Shown: piece after piece, positions 25,683 to 33,501 of the stretch
Numbering within the stretch: the first letter of the stretch is position 1
Layout: every line of letters starts with the position of its first letter
Assembly: GCA_039183635.1 (NCBI GenBank)
Contig: JBCDBL010000009.1
Coordinates: forward strand, 1 to 46,872
Source: JBCDBL01 sp039183635
GTDB taxonomy: Bacteria > Pseudomonadota > Alphaproteobacteria > Caulobacterales > Parvularculaceae
DNA: 46,872 nucleotides
Reading direction: 5' to 3'
Position numbers and translations under genes: made by a program
Notes under the pieces: model-generated
What the model saw: only the letters and a program-made list of their open reading frames with translations
Databases searched by the model: none
Told to the model about the DNA's origin: nothing

Positions 25683-26897
25683 ATGCATTTAGACAAAGCT
25701 ATTGATCTGCAACACAAAATCGCGACGCGTTTGCTTGGATATAAAGAAATTCCCACCGGTCAGTCTGGAGGTGTGGGGGTAACTTTCCCGTCATATGAAC
25801 GTAAAGCGGATCACGCAGTGAAAGGCTTAAACTATCAGTCCCTTGACGAAAAGTATGACTTTGAAAGGGAAGCTGTAACGCGTCAATTACGCAAAATCGG
25901 TATTGGAAGTTATACGGATCAAATGTCTTTGGGTGATCGTACTGGGTATGGGTATGATAACCGGCGCGAGCTGGAGGAGGTTGTGGAGAAGCTGTTATCC
26001 GCCTCTTCAGAACGTATGATTGGCGTTAGTATTTCCTTTTCTCGTCTCAATGAGAGTACGAGTTATGGTGTGAAGGTTTTATGTCAACGTCATATGGATA
26101 TGGCGTCGCCGATCATACAGGAAATGAAAGCAATGTGTCCGGATGTTGAAGTCACATACTGCGGTCCTATTGTGGCGCAAAACCTCACAATGGGGTCTTG
26201 CGCATCAGACTATAGGATACCGTCCGGTTCGCTCGGCTGTTTTGTAAAATGCAATCAGACCGGGAAAATATGTTTGCTATCTGCTGGTCATGTTTTGAAC
26301 CCGTTGAATATCAATGCTCCAAATACGCCGATAGGCGAAATTCTCTCGCCGTGCCCTCTTAATGGCGGAGTACGCCCTAATCATGTCGTCGCCTCTTTGT
26401 TAAGAGGCGTGCCGTTGGATATGACGCGCGTTAATCAAGTCGATTGCGCTTTGGCGTCTTTTGTAAACGGTTATCAGCCAACAGGAAACGAGGTTGACGG
26501 TTTCCCAAGACCGGGCGTGACGGCGCAATTGCGCAATACAACCTATATTTTGGATGGAAACAAGGACATACGGCAACTTTTGGTTCATCATAAGGGAGCT
26601 GCTTCAGGACAGCTAAAATCCGGTCGTGTGGCGACGATCAATACATTAGCCACCCAGCTTGTAAGATTGGATGGGCATTACCATAGTTTAGAGTTTGAAG
26701 GCCTTGTTGAAATTGAGGGATTGCGTGGCGATTTCAGCATTATGGGCGACAGCGGCTCAATATTTTTTACTGATACGGCGCACCCCGCTGGCATGGTTAT
26801 CGCGGGTACAAATTCTGGCGGGACGTTTGGCGGCGGCATAACGTTCGGCGTGCGTTTAGAGAAAGTCTTGAGTGCTCTGGATTGTTCTCTGATATAA
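25683..26897 (+). CDS. Nal1-like trypsin-fold serine protease (404 aa)
   Basis: This is a cytoplasmic S1-fold peptidase related to the bacterial Nal1-like group. The triad is visible: His203 (LLSAGHVLNP), Asp254 (QVDCALASF) and Ser357 (MGDSGSIFF). The entry to the domain, GSCASDYRIPSGSLGCFVK (171-189), has the group's G-T/S-L-G-C pattern. Residues 112-166 form the accompanying small alpha/beta domain (MIGVSISFSR...YGVKVL). Residues 1-110 are helical. I start at ATG 25683, because MHLDKAIDLQHKIATRLLG fits the usual helical N-terminus. A GTG at 25602 would add a hydrophobic leader and make it membrane-attached, so location is uncertain. Substrate is unknown; neighbours suggest a small self-contained system. 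Confidence 0.85.
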   Translation: MHLDKAIDLQHKIATRLLGYKEIPTGQSGGVGVTFPSYERKADHAVKGLNYQSLDEKYDFEREAVTRQLRKIGIGSYTDQMSLGDRTGYGYDNRRELEEVVEKLLSASSERMIGVSISFSRLNESTSYGVKVLCQRHMDMASPIIQEMKAMCPDVEVTYCGPIVAQNLTMGSCASDYRIPSGSLGCFVKCNQTGKICLLSAGHVLNPLNINAPNTPIGEILSPCPLNGGVRPNHVVASLLRGVPLDMTRVNQVDCALASFVNGYQPTGNEVDGFPRPGVTAQLRNTTYILDGNKDIRQLLVHHKGAASGQLKSGRVATINTLATQLVRLDGHYHSLEFEGLVEIEGLRGDFSIMGDSGSIFFTDTAHPAGMVIAGTNSGGTFGGGITFGVRLEKVLSALDCSLI

Positions 26898-27084
26898 AGC
26901 CAAACAAATACAATGAGTTATCTAAATGCTGATTGTTATCCTCTCGGGTGAGCAGATACGCTAAGTTCGGCATATAGGAACAAAAAAACTGATTTCAACC
27001 ATAGGTTGTCTATTTTGGCGACTTATGTAAATCTTGTAAATGTCGTTAACCATACCTCTTTGCACCGCCCTATGGAGACAGCTT

Positions 27085-27417
27085 GTGAAGTCTTTTCAGC
27101 ATGCAAGCGCGATCGCTCAGCAATTGCAGCATTCTTTTCGCACTATTCTTGGCCCCGCTCTTATTTCAATTGGTGTTGGCAAGGATGAATATGATGATTT
27201 TGTTATTCGCGTAGGCCTTGTCAGCCACGAAGCACGGCGAAAGTTGTATAATTCGTTATCTGATCTTGAAGAAGAAGTTGGCGCTTTACAGCGAAACGGC
27301 GAAAGAGATTTAATGCTTATTCCGTCTAAAGAATTTGCGGATCATATGACGGAAACGGTTCGCCCCGAAGCCATTGGGATTGAAACGCGTGTGACAGGGC
27401 GAGCACGGGCCTATTAG
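27085..27417 (+). CDS. small protein resembling the protease's N-terminal domain (110 aa)
   Basis: An N-terminal helix (1-24) leads into ISIGVGKDEYDDFVIRVGLV (27-46). This has the same strand-turn-strand character as residues 112-133 of the neighbouring protease, and is the pattern of the small domain that precedes the catalytic domain in Nal1-like peptidases. A helix (48-66) and a closing strand follow (IGIETRVTGRA, 98-108). It has no catalytic motif and no signal peptide. I start at the GTG at 27085, with GGAG seven bases upstream; an ATG at 27040 has no site. It may be a free prodomain-like inhibitor, chaperone or adaptor of the protease. Its TAG stop lies in the first bases of a palindromic repeat. 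Confidence 0.65.
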   Translation: MKSFQHASAIAQQLQHSFRTILGPALISIGVGKDEYDDFVIRVGLVSHEARRKLYNSLSDLEEEVGALQRNGERDLMLIPSKEFADHMTETVRPEAIGIETRVTGRARAY

Positions 27418-27537
27418 AGCGTGTCGCGTAAAAACCGATACCGGTTTTTGCGTAAAAGGTCGAACACTTGTTCGACCGTCAAACCAAAGATCTAGACCGC
27501 GTCCATGTGAATCTGATCAAACGAGACGTGCTTTAGT
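27415..27537 (+). repeat. palindromic mosaic repeat (copy 5)
   Basis: TAGAGCGTGTCGCG starts a hairpin around AAAACCGATACCGGTTTTTGCG. Next comes a perfect palindrome GGTCGAACA-ct-TGTTCGACC (27458-27477), then AAAGATCTAGACCGCGT...ACGTGCTTTAG. It has the same module order as copies at 31013 and 39883. It forms the right boundary of the accessory island and supplies the stop codon of the 110-aa gene. Beyond it, 27538-27676 shows nothing. Confidence 0.75.
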
Positions 27538-27676
27538 GTTCAGCTGCTTTTCAGGTGCTCCCTTTATGACGAGAGAGCCGAAGCTATCGTCAGCGTATGT
27601 GGCGGGAAGACAGGTGTCCTGGTCATTTATAGCCGTTTTCTGAAAGTTTTTTGGCCAAAATCTTCTAAAAAGGCTG

Positions 27677-28762
27677 TCACACCGCTTTTTCCAATTCCGC
27701 GATCACCGCGTCGCCCATTTCGGACGTAGAGATCGCATTATAGCCATCGCCCGCGATGTCGCCCGTGCGGGCGCCTGACGCCAAAGCCGCATCCACAGCC
27801 GCTTCAACCCGGTCCGCGGCCTCACCCATATCGAAGGTGTAGCGGAAGCACATGGCGAGGGACAAAATCATGGCGAGCGGGTTCGCTTTGCCTTCACCGG
27901 CGATGTCCGGCGCCGAGCCGTGTACAGGTTCGTATAAGGCATGAGTGTCGCCGAGGGAGGCGGACGGCAGCATGCCGAGGGAGCCTGTGGCCATCGCAGC
28001 GGCGTCCGACAAAATATCCCCGAACAGATTATCCGTGACAATAACGTCGAATTGCTTCGGCGCCCGCATCAACTGCATCGCCGCATTGTCGGCGTACATA
28101 TGGCCGAGTTCGACGTCGGTATAGGTCTCGGCGTGGAGCTTTGTTACTTCTTCGCGCCATAAAACGCCGGTTTCCATGACGTTTGCTTTTTCACAAGACG
28201 TGACTTTGCCTTTGCGCTTACGCGCGAGATCGAAGCCGACCTTGGCGAGGCGGCGGATTTCGTTGGTGGTGTAGACTTGCGTGTTCACCGCTTTGCGTTG
28301 ACCGTCGGGCAGTGTGAATACGCCGCGCGGCGTTCCGAAGTAAACGCCGCCGGTCAGCTCCCGCACGATCATGATGTCGAGCCCCTCAATATGCTCCCGT
28401 TTGAGGGAAGAGGCGTCGGCGAGGGCAGGCGAACACATGGCCGGCCGTAAATTGGCGAACAGGCCGAGGTCTTTGCGCAGGCGTAAAATGCCGGCTTCCG
28501 GGCGCAGCGCGTAAGGCGTCTGTCCATCCCATTTCGGCCCGCCGACCGCGCCGAGCAGGACGGCGTCCGCCGCCTTCGCCTTGGCGATGGTTTCGTCGGC
28601 CGCCGGATGACCGTAGGCGTCAAAGGCGGCGCCGCCGACAAGATCTTCTTCAATTTCGATGGTCTGGCCGCGGGCGGAGAACCATTCCGCGATGCGGGCG
28701 GCCTCGCGGCCGACCTCGGGACCGATCCCGTCGCCGGGGAGGAGGAGGAGTTTTTTCGTCAT
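27677..28762 (-). CDS. leuB: 3-isopropylmalate dehydrogenase (361 aa)
   Basis: It oxidatively decarboxylates 3-isopropylmalate with NAD+, the third step of leucine synthesis. LLLLPGDGIGPEVG (residues 4-17) opens the family fold. The substrate loop LRLRKDLGLFANLRP and DIMIVRELTGGVYFG carry the conserved arginines and Tyr, and VTDNLFGDILSDAAA holds the metal-binding aspartates. Length matches LeuB. The frame is open upstream to 29155, but the conserved MTKKLLLLPGDG marks the true start at 28762. The extension runs across the divergent peptidase gene. leuD is about 2.4 kb away on the same strand, and leuC is not in the window. Confidence 0.96.
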   Translation of the reverse strand: MTKKLLLLPGDGIGPEVGREAARIAEWFSARGQTIEIEEDLVGGAAFDAYGHPAADETIAKAKAADAVLLGAVGGPKWDGQTPYALRPEAGILRLRKDLGLFANLRPAMCSPALADASSLKREHIEGLDIMIVRELTGGVYFGTPRGVFTLPDGQRKAVNTQVYTTNEIRRLAKVGFDLARKRKGKVTSCEKANVMETGVLWREEVTKLHAETYTDVELGHMYADNAAMQLMRAPKQFDVIVTDNLFGDILSDAAAMATGSLGMLPSASLGDTHALYEPVHGSAPDIAGEGKANPLAMILSLAMCFRYTFDMGEAADRVEAAVDAALASGARTGDIAGDGYNAISTSEMGDAVIAELEKAV

Positions 28763-28954
28763 GGGGATATCGCTTTGGGTGTTCTTGAAATCGGCAGGAC
28801 CATAGCCGCCTTGCTCCCGGCTTCCAAGACCGCTTGTTGAAATCCTGCATTTCGTTGCGAACATGGTGCGAAAAACCTGCAACGCCGCGTCGTTCGCGCT
28901 ATAGGACTCAGGATATGCTTTATGGTCATAACGCGTAATTCGGAGGACGTATTC

Positions 28955-30979
28955 ATGCTGAGAACATTTTTCACGAGCTTGCTCGCCGTGGGCGTTGCAG
29001 CGCAGGCGGCCTCGGCGATGGGCATTGAAGATCTGGCGAAGATCCGCCATGTGAGCCAAATCGCCGTTTCGCCTGATGGCGATAGCATCGCCCATACCGT
29101 TTCCATCCCACGCGATATTATGGCTGGCGACAAGGACGGGACCGTCATGCGGCATTTATATGTGTCGCGCGGCCCCGGAGCTGCACGCCTGTTTGTCGGC
29201 GGCGATTTGGTCGTCGGCCGCCTTGCCTGGCGGCCGGGCGCAAATGCGATCTCCTTTGTGGCCAAACGCGGGGAGGACAAATATCCAAGCCTTTATGCGA
29301 TCCCCGCCGACGGCGGCGAGGCGGTGAAGCTTTACGGGCATCTGGGCCCCATCGGGGACTATGCCTGGGCCCCGGACGGGCGAACGGTTTATTTCATCGC
29401 CAAGGAGAACATGGGCGACAAAAAGAAAAAGCGCGCTGAAAAAGGATTTAAGGCGAAAGTCTATGAGGAGGATCTCGCCTATGGCAGGGTCTGGCGCGTT
29501 GACGTGGACGCTGCGGAGCCTAAAGCCAAGGCGATCACGTCGTCGGGCCACGCTTCCTCCCTCGAGCTGTCTGCGGACGGAAAACTTTTGGCGGTTGCGA
29601 TCGCGCCGACGCCTTTGGTCGACGACAGCTACACTTCAAAGCGCGTGCATATTTTAAACGCCGCCGATGGCAAGACGAAATCCGTGATTGCAACGCCGGG
29701 TAAGGTTGGCGATTACGCCTTTTCGCCCTCCGGCGCCTATGTCGCCATGGCTGCGGCCGTCGACAAGCATGACCCCAGCGCCGGGGTCCTGACTGTCGCA
29801 GCCACGGCTGACGGCGCCTTCCAGGCCTTTCATGGTGAAGCGGAATTTCACGTCCAGGACGTCGCCTGGCGCGGCGAAGATGAAATTCTGGCGACAGTGC
29901 ATGACGGCGTCGACGTGAATATTGTAGCGTTTAACCGTGCGGGCGCACGCCTTTCCGAAATCACGCTCGATGCGCCGATCGCCCGGTCGATTGAGCCGAT
30001 GCCAAACGGCGATATTGCTATGGTTGCGGATACGCCGACAAGTCCGCGAGAAGTATATACAACGTCTACGGATGGCGATGTGCGCAAATGGACGGCCCAT
30101 AACGCCTGGACGTCCGGCGCGGACCTTGCCGACCAATCGGTGTTGACATATCAATCCCGCGATGGGCTTGAGGTTGAGGCCTTATTGATGACGCCGAAGG
30201 GCCGGAGGCCGCGCCGCGGCTGGCCTTTGGTGGTTATGGTCCATGGCGGGCCTGAGGCGCATTATTCAAATGGCTGGATCACGCGCTATTCTGAGCCCGG
30301 ACAAATTTTCGCCGCTAAAGGGTACGCTGTCGTCTATCCCAATTATCGCGGCTCCACCGGCCGCGGCGTCGCCTTCACCAAATTGCACCAGCGCGACTAT
30401 GCCGGCGGGGAGTTCAATGACCTCGTCGATGCTGTGGAGGCGCTGGCTGCTGAGGGGCTTGTCGACAAAGACAAGGTGGGGATCACCGGCGGCTCCTATG
30501 GCGGCTACGCGTCGGCCTGGGGTGCGACGGCGTTGACGGAGCATTTCGCCGCCAGCGTTATGTTCGTCGGCATTTCCAATCAAATCTCGAAATTCGGCAC
30601 TACAGACATACCCAATGAGATGCATTTGGTCCATTCGCGCGAATGGCCGTGGGAGGATTGGCAGGGCATGCTGGAGGTGAGCCCGATCTATTACGCCGGA
30701 AAATCCCAAACGCCGACCCTTATTCTGCATGGGGAAGAGGACACGCGCGTCCACCCCTCCCAATCTCTGGAGCTTTATCGAAGCTTAAAGTTGCGCAGCG
30801 CCGCGCCTGTGCGCTACGTCACTTATCCTGGCGAGGGGCATGGCAATCGCAAGGCGGCGGCCCAGGTCGATTATGCGATGCGCTTGATGCGTTGGATGGA
30901 CCATTATCTTAAAGGGCCGGGCGGCGAGCCTCCAGCTTTTGATCTGGAGCTCGATAAAATGCTGGGCCTTGACGATTAA
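28955..30979 (+). CDS. secreted S9-family prolyl oligopeptidase-like peptidase (674 aa)
   Basis: This is an exported alpha/beta-hydrolase peptidase of the acylaminoacyl/dipeptidyl-peptidase type. A signal peptide (MLRTFFTSLLAVGVAAQAASA) is followed by a beta-propeller with repeated strands (for example SPDGDSIAHTV, WAPDGRTVYFI) to about residue 390. The catalytic domain then carries the triad Ser514 (GITGGSYGGYAS), Asp596 (HGEEDTRV) and His629 (GEGHGN). I start at the ATG at 28955, with CGGAGGAC upstream. It probably works in the periplasm on short peptides. It splits leuB and leuD, with no functional link evident. Confidence 0.93.
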   Translation: MLRTFFTSLLAVGVAAQAASAMGIEDLAKIRHVSQIAVSPDGDSIAHTVSIPRDIMAGDKDGTVMRHLYVSRGPGAARLFVGGDLVVGRLAWRPGANAISFVAKRGEDKYPSLYAIPADGGEAVKLYGHLGPIGDYAWAPDGRTVYFIAKENMGDKKKKRAEKGFKAKVYEEDLAYGRVWRVDVDAAEPKAKAITSSGHASSLELSADGKLLAVAIAPTPLVDDSYTSKRVHILNAADGKTKSVIATPGKVGDYAFSPSGAYVAMAAAVDKHDPSAGVLTVAATADGAFQAFHGEAEFHVQDVAWRGEDEILATVHDGVDVNIVAFNRAGARLSEITLDAPIARSIEPMPNGDIAMVADTPTSPREVYTTSTDGDVRKWTAHNAWTSGADLADQSVLTYQSRDGLEVEALLMTPKGRRPRRGWPLVVMVHGGPEAHYSNGWITRYSEPGQIFAAKGYAVVYPNYRGSTGRGVAFTKLHQRDYAGGEFNDLVDAVEALAAEGLVDKDKVGITGGSYGGYASAWGATALTEHFAASVMFVGISNQISKFGTTDIPNEMHLVHSREWPWEDWQGMLEVSPIYYAGKSQTPTLILHGEEDTRVHPSQSLELYRSLKLRSAAPVRYVTYPGEGHGNRKAAAQVDYAMRLMRWMDHYLKGPGGEPPAFDLELDKMLGLDD

Positions 30980-31012
30980 AGTGATCCGCCAAAACTAAAA
31001 CCCGGAGCACGT

Positions 31013-31109
31013 CTCCTTTAACCGAATTCCGGCGATGTGCTCTAGATTTTTGTTTCTATACGTATCTTTTTCGAAAAAACGGTATTCGTTTTTGTGCGAC
31101 ACGCTCTAA
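31013..31109 (-). repeat. palindromic mosaic repeat (copy 6)
   Basis: Read on the minus strand it starts TTAGAGCGTGTCGCACAAAAAC and continues through a TACCG...TTTTTTCG hairpin to ATCTAGAGCACATCGCCGG...GACGTGCTCC. This is the same order of modules as copy 5. It fills the gap between the convergent S9 peptidase and leuD genes and may terminate both. Confidence 0.7.
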
Positions 31110-31127
31110 GCCCGCGGCGTTTTTGAC

Positions 31128-31730
31128 CTACATCCAGGGTTTTGTCAGCTTGCGGTCGTCCTCAAAGGTTTCGATGGAGGCCGTCTTTTGCAGCGTCAGC
31201 GCAATATCGTCGAGACCGTTTAACAGATTGTGCTTTCGCGTCGCGTCGATGTCGAACGCCACGGCTTTGCCGGACGGCGTCGTCACAGTTTGCGCGTCAA
31301 GATCCACCGTGAACGTATGGTTGCCGCCGCGCGCCTCTTCCATCAGCTCTGTGACTGTCTCTTCGGGCAGGGCGACGGGCAGGATGCCGTTCTTGAAGCA
31401 GTTGTTGTAAAAAATATCTGCAAAGCTTGGCGCGATGACGCAGCGGATGCCGAAATCGAGCAGCGCCCAGGGGGCGTGCTCCCGGGAGGAGCCGCAGCCG
31501 AAATTGTCGCCGGCGATCAGAATTTTTGCGTTCTCATAGGCGGGTTGGTGCAAGATAAAGTCTGCATTCTTCGCGCCGTTTTCATCGTAACGCATTTCAT
31601 AAAACAGTCCCCGCGACAGACCTTTGCGTTCGATGGTTTTTAAGAACTGCTTCGGGATGATCATGTCGGTGTCGACATTTCGCAGATCCAGGGGCGCGGC
31701 GGTTGCTGTCAGTTGCGTAAACTTGTCCAT
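31128..31730 (-). CDS. leuD: 3-isopropylmalate dehydratase small subunit (200 aa)
   Basis: With LeuC it isomerises 2- to 3-isopropylmalate in leucine synthesis. The swivel-domain sequence is typical: NVDTDMIIPKQFLKTI (residues 18-33), GDNFGCGSSREHAPWAL, and FADIFYNNCFKNGILPV. Length equals the family (about 200). I start at the ATG at 31730 (MDKFTQL), the conserved N-terminus, even though its ribosome binding site is weak; the longer frame adds an unrelated stretch. leuC is absent from the window, so the leucine genes are dispersed. Confidence 0.95.
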   Translation of the reverse strand: MDKFTQLTATAAPLDLRNVDTDMIIPKQFLKTIERKGLSRGLFYEMRYDENGAKNADFILHQPAYENAKILIAGDNFGCGSSREHAPWALLDFGIRCVIAPSFADIFYNNCFKNGILPVALPEETVTELMEEARGGNHTFTVDLDAQTVTTPSGKAVAFDIDATRKHNLLNGLDDIALTLQKTASIETFEDDRKLTKPWM

Positions 31731-31954
31731 GGGAAGAGCGGTGTCTTTCTTTTGTTGAAATGCCTGTCGCTCCGAGGCGCCGGAGCGAATTTGCATTCCT
31801 TTTACGCCCTGAGCTTCTATTTCGCAAAGACCGCAGACGCCAGCGTTTCCAATCCGTCCGCAAAACTTAACCAAATTACAATACTTAAACGGGAATTTTT
31901 CTTATAGGAAACACGCTCTGGGATTGTGTTCCGAGCGATCAGGGGAGATTTCAA

Positions 31955-32626
31955 ATGACAATTTTGAAGGAGTTTGCGGTTGCGGCGTGTGCTGCATCGT
32001 TTCTTTGGGCTGCGCCCGGGTTGGCCGAAAGCCGGATCGCGGTTGGCGGCAATATCGGGACGACCGGCGTTGCCGCGGATGTGCAATTCAAGGTCAACGA
32101 CTTCATCGTTCTGCGCGGCGGCGGCAATTATCTTGAGTTTGAACTCAACGAAGAGACCTACGACGACATCGAATACGATGCGGAGATCGATTTCACCAAT
32201 TTCGCCGCCTTTGTCGATCTCCACCCCTTCGCGAACGCTTTCACCATCTCCGGCGGCGTCTATGTCGGGGACAAGGGGCTCAGCCTCGATGCGCGTCCGA
32301 TAGAGCCTGTGGAGATCGGCGGCCAGACGTTCACGCCGGAGCAAGTGGGCTCTCTCGTCGGCGACGTCGATCTTGAGGACGCGGCGCCTTATCTCGGCCT
32401 TGGGTTCAACAATGCGTTCACCGGCGGCCGGCTCAGCTTTTCGGCGATGGCCGGCGTTATGTTCACCGGCGATCCCGACGTCAGCCTGAACTCCGAAGGC
32501 GGCATATTGTCCGACAGCGCGGTCTTGCGGGCGGAGCTTGACGCGGAGGAAGAAAATCTCGAAGCCGATGTCGACGATTTCGAATTTTATCCGGTGTTGA
32601 CGATCGGCCTTAATATCCGGTTTTAG
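31955..32626 (+). CDS. outer-membrane beta-barrel-like protein (223 aa)
   Basis: A signal peptide (residues 1-25, cleavage after GLAES or just before) is followed by alternating beta strands with acidic loops. The end is the terminal-Phe pattern TIGLNIRF typical of small outer-membrane barrels. The size suggests an 8-stranded barrel with long acidic turns. AGGGGAG precedes the ATG at 31955. No family name is certain. It is a single-gene unit with the divergent leuD upstream, and its role is unknown. Confidence 0.75.
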   Translation: MTILKEFAVAACAASFLWAAPGLAESRIAVGGNIGTTGVAADVQFKVNDFIVLRGGGNYLEFELNEETYDDIEYDAEIDFTNFAAFVDLHPFANAFTISGGVYVGDKGLSLDARPIEPVEIGGQTFTPEQVGSLVGDVDLEDAAPYLGLGFNNAFTGGRLSFSAMAGVMFTGDPDVSLNSEGGILSDSAVLRAELDAEEENLEADVDDFEFYPVLTIGLNIRF

Positions 32627-33048
32627 GTCATTGCTGCGAACGCTTGTATCGGAACAGTCTTGGAATAACGATTGGGACAAGAGCGCCAAGTCGCGCGCTT
32701 GTCTCAGCCCTCATATTGACGGGTATGTAAGTATTACAAGATTGCGAATCTTACTAAACCATACATTTCTAAGATAGTGGTCAAGCAAGTTGAACCTTCG
32801 TACGGTTACAATCAGTTCTTTGTATGTCTAGTTAAATTGACGTTTTAAAAACGTTTTTTCGCACTGGTTTTAAAACCCTCAGAATAATTTATTTGACGTG
32901 CGCTTTTTGTTTGGCGTTCTGGCTGCGTATATGACATACTGACGCTGCGTATGGATGATGTTCTACAGTAATTATTGCATTTTCTGTAATTGGTTCAATT
33001 AAGTCTTCTGTTATTGGCTGTATTCACTAAAATAATGGGGAAATATCA
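32627..33048. other. 422-base AT-rich gap
   Basis: No gene is visible. A hairpin at 32676-32703 (arms GACAAGAGCG and CGCGCTTGTC, one mismatch, no T-run) could end the barrel gene. The rest is unusually AT-rich for this chromosome, up to the ATG at 33049, and presumably includes that gene's promoter. I can point to no convincing boxes. Confidence 0.45.
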
Positions 33049-33381
33049 ATGCGTGTTTTGTTCGTTGCCGCTGCTGCAGTCATTACGTTTTTCTCCGGCG
33101 TTTCAGGCGCTTATGCGCTTAACTCCGGCTGGTACAAATTATCAGAAGTACACGAATGGTCTGGGGTGAATGTCACTATTTTAATGGACCCTGCAGCGCC
33201 TGCGCACGCTTGCGCCGCCGGCGCCGGCAATACCTATCTTATGAATGATACGAGTGCGACGCGGTTGGAATCAAAAATATCTTTTTTGTTGACGGCTTTG
33301 GTCGCCGATCGCGAAGTTAATCTGAAGTATGTATGCGGTACGGATAATTTTCCATACGTAGATGCAGTGCGAATTCGGTAG
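33049..33381 (+). CDS. small secreted protein, two cysteines (110 aa)
   Basis: A signal peptide (MRVLFVAAAAVITFFSGVSG, cleavage near AYA at about 24) leads to a mature protein of about 86 aa with two Cys (HACAAG and YVCGTD), probably a disulfide. It contains the run KISFLLTALVADREVNLKYV and the ending YPYVDAVRIR. The (L)LTAxxxxxxVxLxYxCG...YPxVxxVRxR shape resembles small exported OB-fold-like proteins akin to the B-subunits of SubAB/pertussis-type toxins. No A-subunit or toxin gene is nearby. That comparison is from memory of the pattern. It sits alone in an AT-rich stretch and may be acquired. Confidence 0.7.
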   Translation: MRVLFVAAAAVITFFSGVSGAYALNSGWYKLSEVHEWSGVNVTILMDPAAPAHACAAGAGNTYLMNDTSATRLESKISFLLTALVADREVNLKYVCGTDNFPYVDAVRIR

Positions 33382-33501
33382 GCGGTGTAACCGCATGGTT
33401 ACGTTTTTGCCAAAGAAAAGCCGAAATATTACAGCTTTTTACTAAATACCATCTTTATACCACTGACATGTAAATCTTATTTTTGGACGGCTTTGCGCGT
33501 C

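Noticed and set aside
28763..29155. N-terminal extension of leuB
   Set aside because: It overlaps the secreted peptidase gene on the other strand; LeuB starts MTKKLLLLPGDG.
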